Origin: Wenyingzhuangia sp.
GTDB taxonomy: Bacteria; Bacteroidota; Bacteroidia; Flavobacteriales; Flavobacteriaceae
Length of the DNA stretch: 9,553 nt
NCBI GenBank assembly: GCA_020628175.1
Contig: JAHDFK010000031.1
Location: 1-9,553, forward strand
Reading direction: 5' to 3'
Shown one piece after another: positions 1 to 6,791 of the stretch (position 1 is its first letter; each line of letters starts with the position of its first letter). The notes under the pieces were generated by a model. The model was not told where the DNA came from. It saw nothing but the letters and a program-made list of their open reading frames with translations, and did no database searches. Position numbers and translations under genes: made by a program.

Positions 1-48
1 ACCCCCTGCGTGACAGGCAGGTATTCTAACCAGCTGAACTACCAGACC
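1..48 (-). tRNA. tRNA-Asp (GTC), 5' part only
   Basis: Read on the minus strand, this is the 5' part of a tRNA whose 5' G lies at 48. The acceptor 5' strand GGTCTGG is followed by a D arm with the usual TTCAGCTGGTTAGAA pattern. An anticodon stem CCTGC/GCAGG then encloses the loop CTGTCAC. The anticodon GTC (bases 14-12) reads Asp codons. The window edge cuts the gene just after the anticodon arm, so the T arm and acceptor 3' strand cannot be seen. Its own promoter lies directly upstream. Confidence 0.95.
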
Positions 49-65
49 GTTGCTAATAGCGGTTG

Positions 66-95
66 CAAATATAAGAGGTTTTTATAGTTTAACAA
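66..95 (-). promoter_or_regulatory. Promoter of tRNA-Asp, Bacteroidota type
   Basis: On the minus strand TATATTTG (73-66) matches the Bacteroidota -7 consensus TAnnTTTG exactly. A TTG (95-93) lies upstream with a 19-nt spacer, as the -33 element. The box ends 17 nt before the tRNA 5' end. The other tRNA in this window has the same TTG-N19-TAnnTTTG layout, which supports both calls. No transcription start can be measured from sequence. Confidence 0.8.
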
Positions 96-116
96 CAATA
101 AAAATCAACTTTTTTT

Positions 117-150
117 AAAAAAAAATAGCGACTTAAAAAGTCGCTATTTT
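117..150 (-). terminator. Intrinsic terminator of the acyl-CoA dehydrogenase gene
   Basis: A perfect stem TAGCGACTT/AAGTCGCTA (126-134 with 138-146) closes on a 3-nt AAA loop and is extended by four A-T pairs (122-125 with 147-150). On the minus strand it is followed by nine consecutive T (complement of A117-125). It lies 21 nt after the stop codon at 172. The flanking A and T runs could let it work weakly in the other direction too, but no plus-strand gene ends here. Confidence 0.93.
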
Positions 151-171
151 AATGTGTTTGTAGTCAGTTAA

Positions 172-1680
172 TTATACTAAGTTTAACCAAGTACTATCTT
201 GTTTGTAATCTGTTATTAGGTCAGTACTATCTTGAAAAGTTAAAGAACTAATGCTTGCAGTTACTTCGTGTTTTAACGATGTTAAGCAAGAATTTACTAA
301 ATCTTGTCTAAATCCTTTAACGCCTAAATCAATTACAAAGTTTGCCGAAACAATTCTACCAATTACTTTACCTAAATCTACCATCTTACGTTGTGGCAAT
401 TCTGTGTTAAGGTTAAAGTTTAATAAGTCTTTAAAAAAGTCTGCAGACTTGTTTGTAAGGTCGTACGTGTTTAAGAAATCAAAAAGATTCGTAATTTTTT
501 TACGTTTCATTAGTTTCATTACAGCTTCTGATATTTGAGTGTATAACATTTCGTTAGATCCTTCAAAAATCATAAAAGCCCTACTGTCCATAATTCCTCT
601 TGCACCAATATTTTCTTCTTTGTACCCAGAAGAACCAGAAAGTTGTACTAAGGTTTGCGAGGCAGCTTGCATCATATCTGTAATTACAGATTTCATACTA
701 TTTGCTTCTACTTGATCCATAGCTAACTCATTATCTATACCACTGTGCTCGCTACTTCTTGCGCACATAGCAGAACACACAGTAAATGCAGCTTGAATAT
801 TCGCTATTTGTTCTTTTACTTTATCTAAGCTTAGTAGGTTTTTTCCACCAACAATACGTGAATTACAATGGTCTATAGCTTCGTCCATCATTCTTTTAAT
901 GAATCCCATAGCCATACCAGGAAACTGCATTCTAGAACGGTGTAATAAATCTAGCATTAATTTAATACCCGTACTACCACCTTCTAATTTTTGATTTTCA
1001 GGAACTTTTAAGTCTAAAATATTGTTTCCGTAAGGAATTGCGTATAAACCAGCATTGTTGTAATATTCTTCTACAATTACTCTTTGTTCAGGGTCTTGGT
1101 TGTCGGCAATAAAAAAGTCAATATCTCTACCTAATTTACCGTCATCACTTTTTTTACGAGAAGTAATTAACCAGTAATCTGCCAAACCTGTTAAACCTTG
1201 CCAGTGTTTTTTTCCTTCTATATGGTATTTACCATCTTTATAAGTGTTCGATGTTTCCATACTCAAAGCATCCGAACCATAATCAGGTTCTGTAATCATC
1301 AAACCACCCATATTTCTTTCTTCTAAGAAACGTTTAAAAATAGGAGCTTTAACTTCTTGCTTTGCGTATTTAGCAACAGGTTCTAAAAAAAGAGCAATAT
1401 TAATTCCAAAAGTTAATGATAACGGAAGAGATTCATAAGAAGCAGCTTCTAAAACCCCTAAACATTCTTTTACTTTTACACCTCTTCCTCCAAACTCTTT
1501 AGGAATTGCAACGGATAATGGATTTTTAGCCATGATGTCTCTAAAAACTAGAGAAGGAAAACCTCTTACTTGGCTAAATTTCTGAATATCAGCTTTTTCG
1601 TAAAATACACTTTTTAAAGTATCTTTAAAATCTTTTAAAAAAGTGTCGTACGAAATATTTTGAATATCTTTTATTGACAT
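172..1680 (-). CDS. Acyl-CoA dehydrogenase family protein
   Basis: The protein is a flavin-dependent acyl-CoA dehydrogenase homologue of 502 aa. By family it should oxidise an acyl-CoA thioester to the 2,3-enoyl-CoA with FAD, passing electrons to electron-transfer flavoprotein in the cytoplasm. Visible marks are the signature TEPDYGSDAL at about residues 130-139 (FAD/substrate region of the beta domain) and FEGSNEM at 372-378. In the latter, E373 sits where medium-chain enzymes carry the catalytic base. The usual order is kept: N-terminal helical domain about 5-125, beta domain about 126-235, C-terminal helical domain about 238-395. About 105 further residues follow, making it longer than the usual 380-400 aa. 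The extension has no motif I recognise. The gene stands alone, divergent from the thr operon, so context does not give the substrate. The ATG at 1680 follows a -7 box and has no Shine-Dalgarno. Fatty-acid or branched-chain amino-acid breakdown are both possible. Confidence 0.93.
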   Translation of the reverse strand: MSIKDIQNISYDTFLKDFKDTLKSVFYEKADIQKFSQVRGFPSLVFRDIMAKNPLSVAIPKEFGGRGVKVKECLGVLEAASYESLPLSLTFGINIALFLEPVAKYAKQEVKAPIFKRFLEERNMGGLMITEPDYGSDALSMETSNTYKDGKYHIEGKKHWQGLTGLADYWLITSRKKSDDGKLGRDIDFFIADNQDPEQRVIVEEYYNNAGLYAIPYGNNILDLKVPENQKLEGGSTGIKLMLDLLHRSRMQFPGMAMGFIKRMMDEAIDHCNSRIVGGKNLLSLDKVKEQIANIQAAFTVCSAMCARSSEHSGIDNELAMDQVEANSMKSVITDMMQAASQTLVQLSGSSGYKEENIGARGIMDSRAFMIFEGSNEMLYTQISEAVMKLMKRKKITNLFDFLNTYDLTNKSADFFKDLLNFNLNTELPQRKMVDLGKVIGRIVSANFVIDLGVKGFRQDLVNSCLTSLKHEVTASISSLTFQDSTDLITDYKQDSTWLNLV

Positions 1681-1714
1681 ATTTATGTATTTGTCTATTA
1701 ACTAGTTTAAGGTG

Positions 1715-1722
1715 CAAATATA
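1715..1722 (-). promoter_or_regulatory. -7 box of the acyl-CoA dehydrogenase gene
   Basis: TATATTTG on the minus strand (1722-1715) matches TAnnTTTG exactly and lies 34 nt before the ATG, which would give a 5' leader of roughly 25-30 nt. I could not find a TTG -33 element at the usual 19-21 nt spacing, so the promoter may be weaker than those of the tRNAs or depend on an activator. Confidence 0.6.
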
Positions 1723-1818
1723 CAATTCTTATAGGTATATGATTGGCTATAAAGTTTTAATTCATCTATTTATAATCAATTTTGTAAAGATAAAAAGGGT
1801 GGTTTTTAAATATTTTCT

Positions 1819-1826
1819 TAATTTTG
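1819..1826 (+). promoter_or_regulatory. Candidate -7 box of the thr operon
   Basis: TAATTTTG matches TAnnTTTG exactly and is the only exact plus-strand match I found in this intergenic region. Five nt separate it from the GTG of the threonine-rich leader frame at 1832, so a start at the usual distance would fall at or within a base or two of that GTG. There is no TTG at 19-21 nt upstream. In DNA this AT-rich a chance match is possible, so the call rests mainly on position. Confidence 0.5.
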
Positions 1827-1831
1827 GAGCT

Positions 1832-1912
1832 GTGAAAAATACAGAGACTACATATTTAACAACATCTTTCTTTATTACCCTTTGGGGTTGTCTTTGTTAT
1901 TTATATATATAA
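1832..1912 (+). CDS. Putative threonine leader peptide of the thr operon (26 aa)
   Basis: This is a 26-codon frame starting with GTG. It begins KNTETTYLTT and continues SFFITLWGC to a hydrophobic, Tyr/Leu/Ile-rich end. Thr is at codons 4, 6, 7, 10, 11 and 16, so six of the first 16 codons are Thr, in front of an operon that makes threonine. The stop at 1910-1912 is 10 nt before a hairpin with a T8 tail. That arrangement is typical of ribosome-mediated attenuation, as known for thrL in enterobacteria, although the peptide is not similar to E. coli ThrL. The GTG start is preferred over the in-frame ATG at 1712, because that ATG overlaps the divergent promoter and the frame between 1712 and 1832 is not Thr-rich. 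A GGAG at 1826-1829 is too close to the GTG to be a normal ribosome binding site and overlaps the -7 box. The peptide's function is inferred from composition and position only. Confidence 0.6.
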   Translation: MKNTETTYLTTSFFITLWGCLCYLYI

Positions 1913-1922
1913 ACCGTAAAAT

Positions 1923-1974
1923 CTTGAAATTTAAACGATATGAATTCCTTTAAAAATCAAGTACTGTTTTTTTT
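1923..1974 (+). terminator. Attenuator-like terminator upstream of thrA
   Basis: CTTGA (1923-1927) pairs with TCAAG (1957-1961). After a 2x2 AA/AA internal loop, TTTAAA (1930-1935) pairs with TTTAAA (1949-1954), leaving a 13-nt loop. Five nt after the stem comes a run of eight T (1967-1974), and the thrA ATG follows 21 nt later. The stem is AT-rich and has a gap before the T-run, so it is weaker than the other terminators here, as would suit a conditional one. I could not identify a convincing antiterminator pairing by eye. Confidence 0.5.
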
Positions 1975-1999
1975 CTCAATCATTCCAATACTTATATGA
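1940..1999 (+). CDS. Possible second short leader frame overlapping thrA
   Basis: The 19-codon frame MNSFKNQVLFFFSIIPILI starts at an ATG inside the loop of the attenuator-like hairpin. It reads through the 3' arm and T-run and stops at TGA 1997-1999, overlapping the thrA ATG (1996) as ATGA. Four of its last six codons are Ile. The ATGA overlap is a usual sign of translational coupling. An in-frame TGA at 1925-1927 blocks any upstream extension. Its short length, the absence of a Shine-Dalgarno and a Phe run that simply reflects the T-tract all leave chance as a real possibility. Confidence 0.3.
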   Translation: MNSFKNQVLFFFSIIPILI

Positions 2000-4446
2000 A
2001 AATTTTAAAATTTGGGGGTTCTTCAATCGCCTCAGCTAAAAATATCGTTCGTGTAATAGATATTTTAAAATCAAATAACAACCATCAAATAGCCGTAGTA
2101 TTTTCTGCTATCGGAAAAACAACAGACGCTTTATTGTCTATTGCTGCTAAGGCACAACACCAAGACGATTCGTACAATGCATTGTTAAGCGAATTAGAGA
2201 ATCATCATTTTGATATTGTACGCGAATTAGTACCTGTAAATAATCAGAGTGGTGTGTTAAGTGGTGTAAAAAAGTTATTTAACGAATTAGAAAATATACT
2301 AGAAGGGGTTTATTTATTACAAGAGCTTTCTAAAAAGACAAACGATACGGTTGTGAGTTTTGGAGAGTTTTTATCAACGTTTATTATTACCAAAGCGTTA
2401 CAGTGTAAAGAAATAGATGCCGTTTATAAAAATACAGGTTCGTTAATTATTACAAATAGTAATTTTGGAAGTGCAGCTCCAATTACAAGTGTAACCAACG
2501 CTAATATTAAAGAGTATTTTTCTAAGAGCAAGCATGCAATAACTGTTTTACCTGGTTTTATAGCATGTAACGAGCAAGGAGACAAAACTACTTTAGGAAG
2601 AGGAGGGTCTGATTATACAGCTGCTTTATTGGCTGCGGCTTTAGAAGTGGAACAATTAGAAATATGGACAGATGTAAGTGGAATGTACACTGCCAACCCT
2701 ACAATTGTAAAACAAGCAAAACCAATAGCTAAATTATCGTATAACGAAGCGATGGAATTGTCTCATTTTGGAGCCTCTGTTTTGTATCCGCCAACAGTAC
2801 AACCTGTAATGCATAAAAATATTCCAATGTATATCAAAAATACATTCGAGCCAGAAGCCAACGGATCATACATTTCTAACGAAAATGTTAAAGGAGAAGG
2901 TGTTGTAAAAGGAATTAGTCATATTGATAATATTGCTTTAGCTACAGTAGAAGGAAATGGATTGATTGGTATACCAGGTGTTTCTAAAAGATTGTTTAGT
3001 GCCTTGTCTGAAAAAAATGTAAATGTTATATTAATAACGCAAGCATCATCAGAGCACTCTATTTGTATTGCTATAGATCAAGCGGATATTGAAAATGCGG
3101 AATTAGCGATTCAAGACGAATTTGCTTACGAATTAAGCTTAGGGAAAATAGATCCTTTGCATATAAAAACAAACATGGCTATTGTTGCCATTGTAGGAGA
3201 AGAAATGAAAAGCCACCAAGGAATTAGTGGTAAAATGTTTAGTGCTTTAGGAAAAGACAATGTAAATATTCATGCCATTGCGCAAGGAGCTTCCGAAAGA
3301 AATATCTCTACAGTTATAGATAGTAAAAATGTAAACAAGGCTTTAAACAGTTTACATGAAGCATTTTTTGAAGGGCACATTACAAAACTAAACTTATTTG
3401 TTGTAGGAGTAGGTAATGTAGGAGGTAAGTTGTTAGAACAAATAGAAAAACAAAAAGCATATTTGTTAGATAAGTTACAGCTAAGTATTGAGGTTGCAGG
3501 TATGGCAAACTCTAAAAAAATGCTATTTAATAAAGATGGAATTGATTTAACATCTGACTGGAAACAAGACCTAATTGAAAACGGAGAGGAGCTAAGTTTA
3601 GATTTATTTTTAGAAAACGTTAAAGAATTAAATTTAATAAATAGTGTTTTTGTAGACAATACAGCCAATGCAACTATTGCAAGTTTGTATGCCGATTATT
3701 TAAAGGAGAGTGTTGCGGTGGTTACTTGTAATAAAATTGCAGCTTCATCAGAGTATCAGAAATACGAAGAGTTAAAAAACTTAGCACAACAATACAACAC
3801 ACCTTATTTGTTCGAGACAAATGTAGGAGCTGGGCTGCCAATTATTAATACGTTAAATAATTTAGTGCAGTCTGGAGATCAAATTGTAAAAATACAAGCA
3901 GTAGCCTCAGGTTCGTTAAACTTTATATTTAACTCTTTTGTAGGAGATGCTAATTTTGCAAAAATTGTTGATGAGGCTGGTGCCTTAGGATTTACAGAGC
4001 CAGATCCAAGAATTGATTTAAGTGGTGTTGATGTTGCTCGTAAAATTTTAATTTTAGCAAGAGAAAGTGGTGCTAAAATGGATTTAGAAGATATTGAAAA
4101 CAGAACTTTTTTACCAAAAGCAAGTTTAGAAGCAGATTCTATTGAAGATTTTAAGAAAACGTTAATTGCAGAAGAAGTACATTTTAATGCAATTAGAGAT
4201 AAAGCAGCAGTAAATAATACACAATTAAAATATGTTGCAGAATATGTAAATGGTAAAGCCAATGTTTCTTTGCAAGAGGTAGATGCACAACATCCATTTT
4301 ATAATTTACAAGGAAGTGATAATATTGTTTTGTTTTTTACAGAAAGATATCCAGAGTATCCTTTAATTGTAAAAGGAGCTGGAGCCGGAGCTGATGTTAC
4401 TGCGTCTGGTATTTTTGCAGATATAATAAGAATAGGAAAAGGATAA
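1996..4446 (+). CDS. thrA: Bifunctional aspartokinase / homoserine dehydrogenase I
   Basis: ThrA phosphorylates aspartate with ATP and, in its second half, reduces aspartate semialdehyde to homoserine with NAD(P)H. These are the first and third steps of the threonine pathway, in the cytoplasm. At 816 aa it is close to the E. coli enzyme (820). The aspartokinase part, about 1-300, has KFGGSS (5-10) and LGRGGSDYTAALLA (200-213). Two ACT regulatory repeats follow: LITQASSEHS (346-355) in the first and AIAQGASER (427-435) in the second. Homoserine dehydrogenase runs from about 466 to the end, with the nucleotide-binding VVGVGNVGG (469-477), TNVGAGLP (608-615), ASGSLNFIF (637-645) and GFTEPDPRIDLSGVDVARK (665-683). 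In the last motif D679 and K683 align with catalytic residues known in yeast homoserine dehydrogenase. It is the first gene of the thr operon, preceded by a leader/attenuator region. Confidence 0.98.
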   Translation: MKILKFGGSSIASAKNIVRVIDILKSNNNHQIAVVFSAIGKTTDALLSIAAKAQHQDDSYNALLSELENHHFDIVRELVPVNNQSGVLSGVKKLFNELENILEGVYLLQELSKKTNDTVVSFGEFLSTFIITKALQCKEIDAVYKNTGSLIITNSNFGSAAPITSVTNANIKEYFSKSKHAITVLPGFIACNEQGDKTTLGRGGSDYTAALLAAALEVEQLEIWTDVSGMYTANPTIVKQAKPIAKLSYNEAMELSHFGASVLYPPTVQPVMHKNIPMYIKNTFEPEANGSYISNENVKGEGVVKGISHIDNIALATVEGNGLIGIPGVSKRLFSALSEKNVNVILITQASSEHSICIAIDQADIENAELAIQDEFAYELSLGKIDPLHIKTNMAIVAIVGEEMKSHQGISGKMFSALGKDNVNIHAIAQGASERNISTVIDSKNVNKALNSLHEAFFEGHITKLNLFVVGVGNVGGKLLEQIEKQKAYLLDKLQLSIEVAGMANSKKMLFNKDGIDLTSDWKQDLIENGEELSLDLFLENVKELNLINSVFVDNTANATIASLYADYLKESVAVVTCNKIAASSEYQKYEELKNLAQQYNTPYLFETNVGAGLPIINTLNNLVQSGDQIVKIQAVASGSLNFIFNSFVGDANFAKIVDEAGALGFTEPDPRIDLSGVDVARKILILARESGAKMDLEDIENRTFLPKASLEADSIEDFKKTLIAEEVHFNAIRDKAAVNNTQLKYVAEYVNGKANVSLQEVDAQHPFYNLQGSDNIVLFFTERYPEYPLIVKGAGAGADVTASGIFADIIRIGKG

Positions 4447-4468
4447 ATTAAAACAATCGGTAAATAAT

Positions 4469-4505
4469 AAAAAATATCGAATCGAATAAAGTTTCGATAT
4501 TTTTT
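4469..4505 (+). terminator. Perfect hairpin with T-run between thrA and thrB
   Basis: AAAAAATATCGAA (4469-4481) pairs without mismatch with TTCGATATTTTTT (4493-4505) around an 11-nt loop. The 3' arm ends in six T, so the structure resembles an intrinsic terminator, although it contains only two G-C pairs. It begins 23 nt after the thrA stop and ends 20 nt before thrB. I see no TAnnTTTG box in the gap, so thrB probably depends on transcription through it. It may lower thrBC expression relative to thrA or serve in mRNA processing. Confidence 0.65.
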
Positions 4506-4524
4506 ATGAAATGCTATATATAGA

Positions 4525-5451
4525 ATGAACGAAGTAAAATTATTTTGCCCAGGTACTATTGCCAACGTTTCTTGTGGATTTGATGTGTTAGGACTCTGTT
4601 TAGATACAACCGGAGATGAAATGGTGATTCGTAAAACCACAACTCCTGGTGTAAAAATCACAAAAATTGTTGGGCAAGATTTGCCATTAGCTACAGAAAA
4701 AAATGTTGCTGGTGTAGCTGTTGTAGCCATGTTAAAACAATTAAACAATACAACTGATGGATTTGAAATTGAAATTTACAAAAACATAAAACCAGGAAGT
4801 GGTATTGGGAGTTCTGCAGCAAGTAGTGCTGGTGCTGTTTATGGTGTTAACGAATTGCTAGGGAAGCCTTTTAGCAACCATGATTTGATAGCTTTTGCAA
4901 TGAAAGGTGAGGAGTTAGCCAGTGGTGTAGCTCATGCAGACAATGTAGCCCCTGCTTTGTTAGGAGGTTTTACATTGGTAAGAAGTACTACGCCTTTAGA
5001 TGTATTAAAATTGCATACGCCATCGCAATTGTATGCTACCGTAATTCACCCACAAATAGAAGTGAAAACTGCCGATGCACGTCAGATTTTAAAAGGAAAA
5101 TTACGTTTAAAAACAGCCATTACGCAGTGGGGTAATTTAGGCGCTTTGGTAAGTGCACTGTACACAGAAGATTATGATTTATTGTCTAGATCTTTACACG
5201 ATGAAATTATAGAGCCAATTCGTTCTATTTTAATACCAGCGTTCGATAAAGTAAAAGAAGAATGTAAAAATGCAGGAGCTTTAGGTTCTGGAATATCAGG
5301 TTCAGGTCCTTCTATTTTTGCGTTAAGTAAAGGAGAAGAAACGGCTCATAAAGTTGCAGAGGCAATGAAAGCAGTTTACGATAAAGTAGGAGTATCTTAT
5401 GATATTCATATTTCAAAAATTAATGACCAAGGAATCAAAGTAATTGCTTAA
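4525..5451 (+). CDS. thrB: Homoserine kinase
   Basis: ThrB is a GHMP-family kinase that phosphorylates homoserine with ATP to O-phosphohomoserine, the substrate of threonine synthase. Its 308 aa is the usual family length. The N-terminal motif PGTIANVSCGFDVLG is at 9-23. The phosphate-binding loop PGSGIGSSAAS is at 90-100, the GHMP glycine/serine signature. The C-terminal GALGSGISGSGPSIFAL is at 251-267. The start at 4525 is fixed by the conserved N-terminus, which begins only a few residues in. It has no Shine-Dalgarno. A five-codon frame (ATG at 4506, TAG at 4521) ends one base before this ATG. It lies 78 bp after thrA, with the hairpin in between, and 21 bp before thrC. Confidence 0.97.
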   Translation: MNEVKLFCPGTIANVSCGFDVLGLCLDTTGDEMVIRKTTTPGVKITKIVGQDLPLATEKNVAGVAVVAMLKQLNNTTDGFEIEIYKNIKPGSGIGSSAASSAGAVYGVNELLGKPFSNHDLIAFAMKGEELASGVAHADNVAPALLGGFTLVRSTTPLDVLKLHTPSQLYATVIHPQIEVKTADARQILKGKLRLKTAITQWGNLGALVSALYTEDYDLLSRSLHDEIIEPIRSILIPAFDKVKEECKNAGALGSGISGSGPSIFALSKGEETAHKVAEAMKAVYDKVGVSYDIHISKINDQGIKVIA

Positions 5452-5472
5452 TTCCGAAACGACAAAACACAA

Positions 5473-6771
5473 ATGAAATATTTTAGTTTAAACGAAAATG
5501 CACCAAATGTTTCTTTTAGAGACGCTGTAGTAAACGGTATTGCTCCAGATAGAGGATTGTATTTTCCAGAAAGTATAACGCCATTATCTAAAGAGTTTAT
5601 CAACAATTTAGATGCTTATAGCAATACAGAAATAGCTTACGAGATTATTAAACAATTTGTAGGAGATGAAATTCCAGAAGCAGATTTAAAACAAATTATT
5701 GAAGAAACACTTTGTTTTGATTTTCCGGTTGTTCCTATAGAAGAAAATATTGGATCGTTAGAGTTGTTTCATGGACCAACAATGGCATTTAAAGATGTTG
5801 GAGGGCGTTTTATGGCTCGCTGCTTAGGGTACTTTAATAAAAAGGAAAAAAACGATAAAGAAATTACAGTGTTAGTAGCAACTTCTGGAGATACTGGCGG
5901 TGCTGTAGCAAGTGGTTTTTTAGGTGTAAAAGGAGTGAATGTTGTGATATTGTATCCAAGTGGTAAAGTATCAGATGTACAAGAAAAACAGTTAACAACA
6001 TTAGGGCAAAATATTGCTGCCTTAGAGGTTAATGGTGCTTTTGACGATTGTCAAGACATGGTGAAATCTGCCTTTTTAGATGAATCTTTAAAAGAATATA
6101 GAACGTTAACATCAGCAAATTCTATAAATGTTGCTCGATGGTTGCCACAAGCTTTCTATTTTTTCTTTGCCTACAAACAATTAAAAGATAAGTCTAAAGA
6201 TATTGTGTTTTCTGTGCCAAGTGGAAACTTTGGTAATATTTGTGCAGGTATGATTGCTCAAAAATTAGGATTACCTATTAAAGAATTTATTACAGGTACC
6301 AATGCCAACAAAGTAGTACCTACATATTTAGAAACTGGTGTGTACGAACCAAAACCAACCATAACAACCATTTCTAATGCAATGGATGTTGGTGCGCCTA
6401 GTAACTTTATTAGAATAGAAAAATTACACGATTTTGACGTAGAAAAATTACGTAAAAATTTAAAAGGATACTCGTATACCGATGATGAAGCAACTGCTGC
6501 GATGGGGCATTTGTATAAAAAACATAATTATGTTGCAGAGCCACATGGAGCTATAGGGTATTTAGCCTTAAAGAACTACTTAAAAACGGCTAGTAATACT
6601 CAAGGATTGTTTTTAGAAACAGCACATCCGGTTAAGTTTATGGATGTTTTATACCCAGGTGTTGCAGAAACTATTGAGTTGCCAGAACAAATAAAATCAG
6701 TAATCAATAAAGAAAAAGTAGCCGCTAAAATTAGTGGTTATGATGAGTTGGTTGCTTATTTAAAAAAGTAG
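5473..6771 (+). CDS. thrC: Threonine synthase
   Basis: ThrC is a pyridoxal-phosphate enzyme converting O-phosphohomoserine to threonine and phosphate, the last pathway step. Its 432 aa fits the class that resembles the E. coli enzyme (about 428 aa). Visible motifs include SFRDAVVNGIAPDRGLYFPE (14-33), typical of the N-terminus. The cofactor lysine K107 lies in LFHGPTMAFKDVGG (98-111). ATSGDTGGAVASGF (136-149) is the loop region, and VPSGNFGN (248-255) resembles the cofactor-phosphate site. The C-terminal part has EPHGAIGYLAL (356-366) and LETAHPVKF (381-389). It ends the thr operon, 21 bp behind thrB with no structure between, and a strong terminator begins 21 nt after its stop. Confidence 0.98.
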   Translation: MKYFSLNENAPNVSFRDAVVNGIAPDRGLYFPESITPLSKEFINNLDAYSNTEIAYEIIKQFVGDEIPEADLKQIIEETLCFDFPVVPIEENIGSLELFHGPTMAFKDVGGRFMARCLGYFNKKEKNDKEITVLVATSGDTGGAVASGFLGVKGVNVVILYPSGKVSDVQEKQLTTLGQNIAALEVNGAFDDCQDMVKSAFLDESLKEYRTLTSANSINVARWLPQAFYFFFAYKQLKDKSKDIVFSVPSGNFGNICAGMIAQKLGLPIKEFITGTNANKVVPTYLETGVYEPKPTITTISNAMDVGAPSNFIRIEKLHDFDVEKLRKNLKGYSYTDDEATAAMGHLYKKHNYVAEPHGAIGYLALKNYLKTASNTQGLFLETAHPVKFMDVLYPGVAETIELPEQIKSVINKEKVAAKISGYDELVAYLKK

Positions 6772-6791
6772 GAAAATACTTCTGTATTTCT

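Larger units (their letters stand above)
1681..1995. other. Divergent control region between the acyl-CoA dehydrogenase and thr operon
   Basis: These 315 bases hold no long gene. The left part carries the minus-strand -7 box of the acyl-CoA dehydrogenase (1715-1722). The stretch 1723-1818 is AT-rich; the only thing I see in it is a one-mismatch -7-like CAATTTTG at 1777-1784. From 1819 onward there is a plus-strand -7 box, a threonine-rich leader frame, an attenuator-like hairpin with T8, and a second short frame that overlaps the thrA start. Confidence 0.8.

Noticed and set aside
110..125. T7-A9 run as a possible bent-DNA or origin element
   Set aside because: It is explained by the tail of the acyl-CoA dehydrogenase terminator next to AT-rich spacer. 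There are no repeats or DnaA boxes nearby.
251..538. A 95-codon plus-strand frame
   Set aside because: It lies wholly inside the well-supported acyl-CoA dehydrogenase on the other strand and has no recognisable features.
1712..1912. A 66-codon plus-strand frame starting at ATG 1712
   Set aside because: Its first 40 codons overlap the divergent -7 box and have no coding signature. Only the final 26 codons, from GTG 1832, have the Thr-rich composition, so the shorter leader frame is preferred.
4299..4748. A 149-codon minus-strand frame across the thrA-thrB junction
   Set aside because: It is antisense to the conserved ends of thrA and thrB. Its low-complexity Thr/Ser/Ala composition is what reverse reading of such genes gives.
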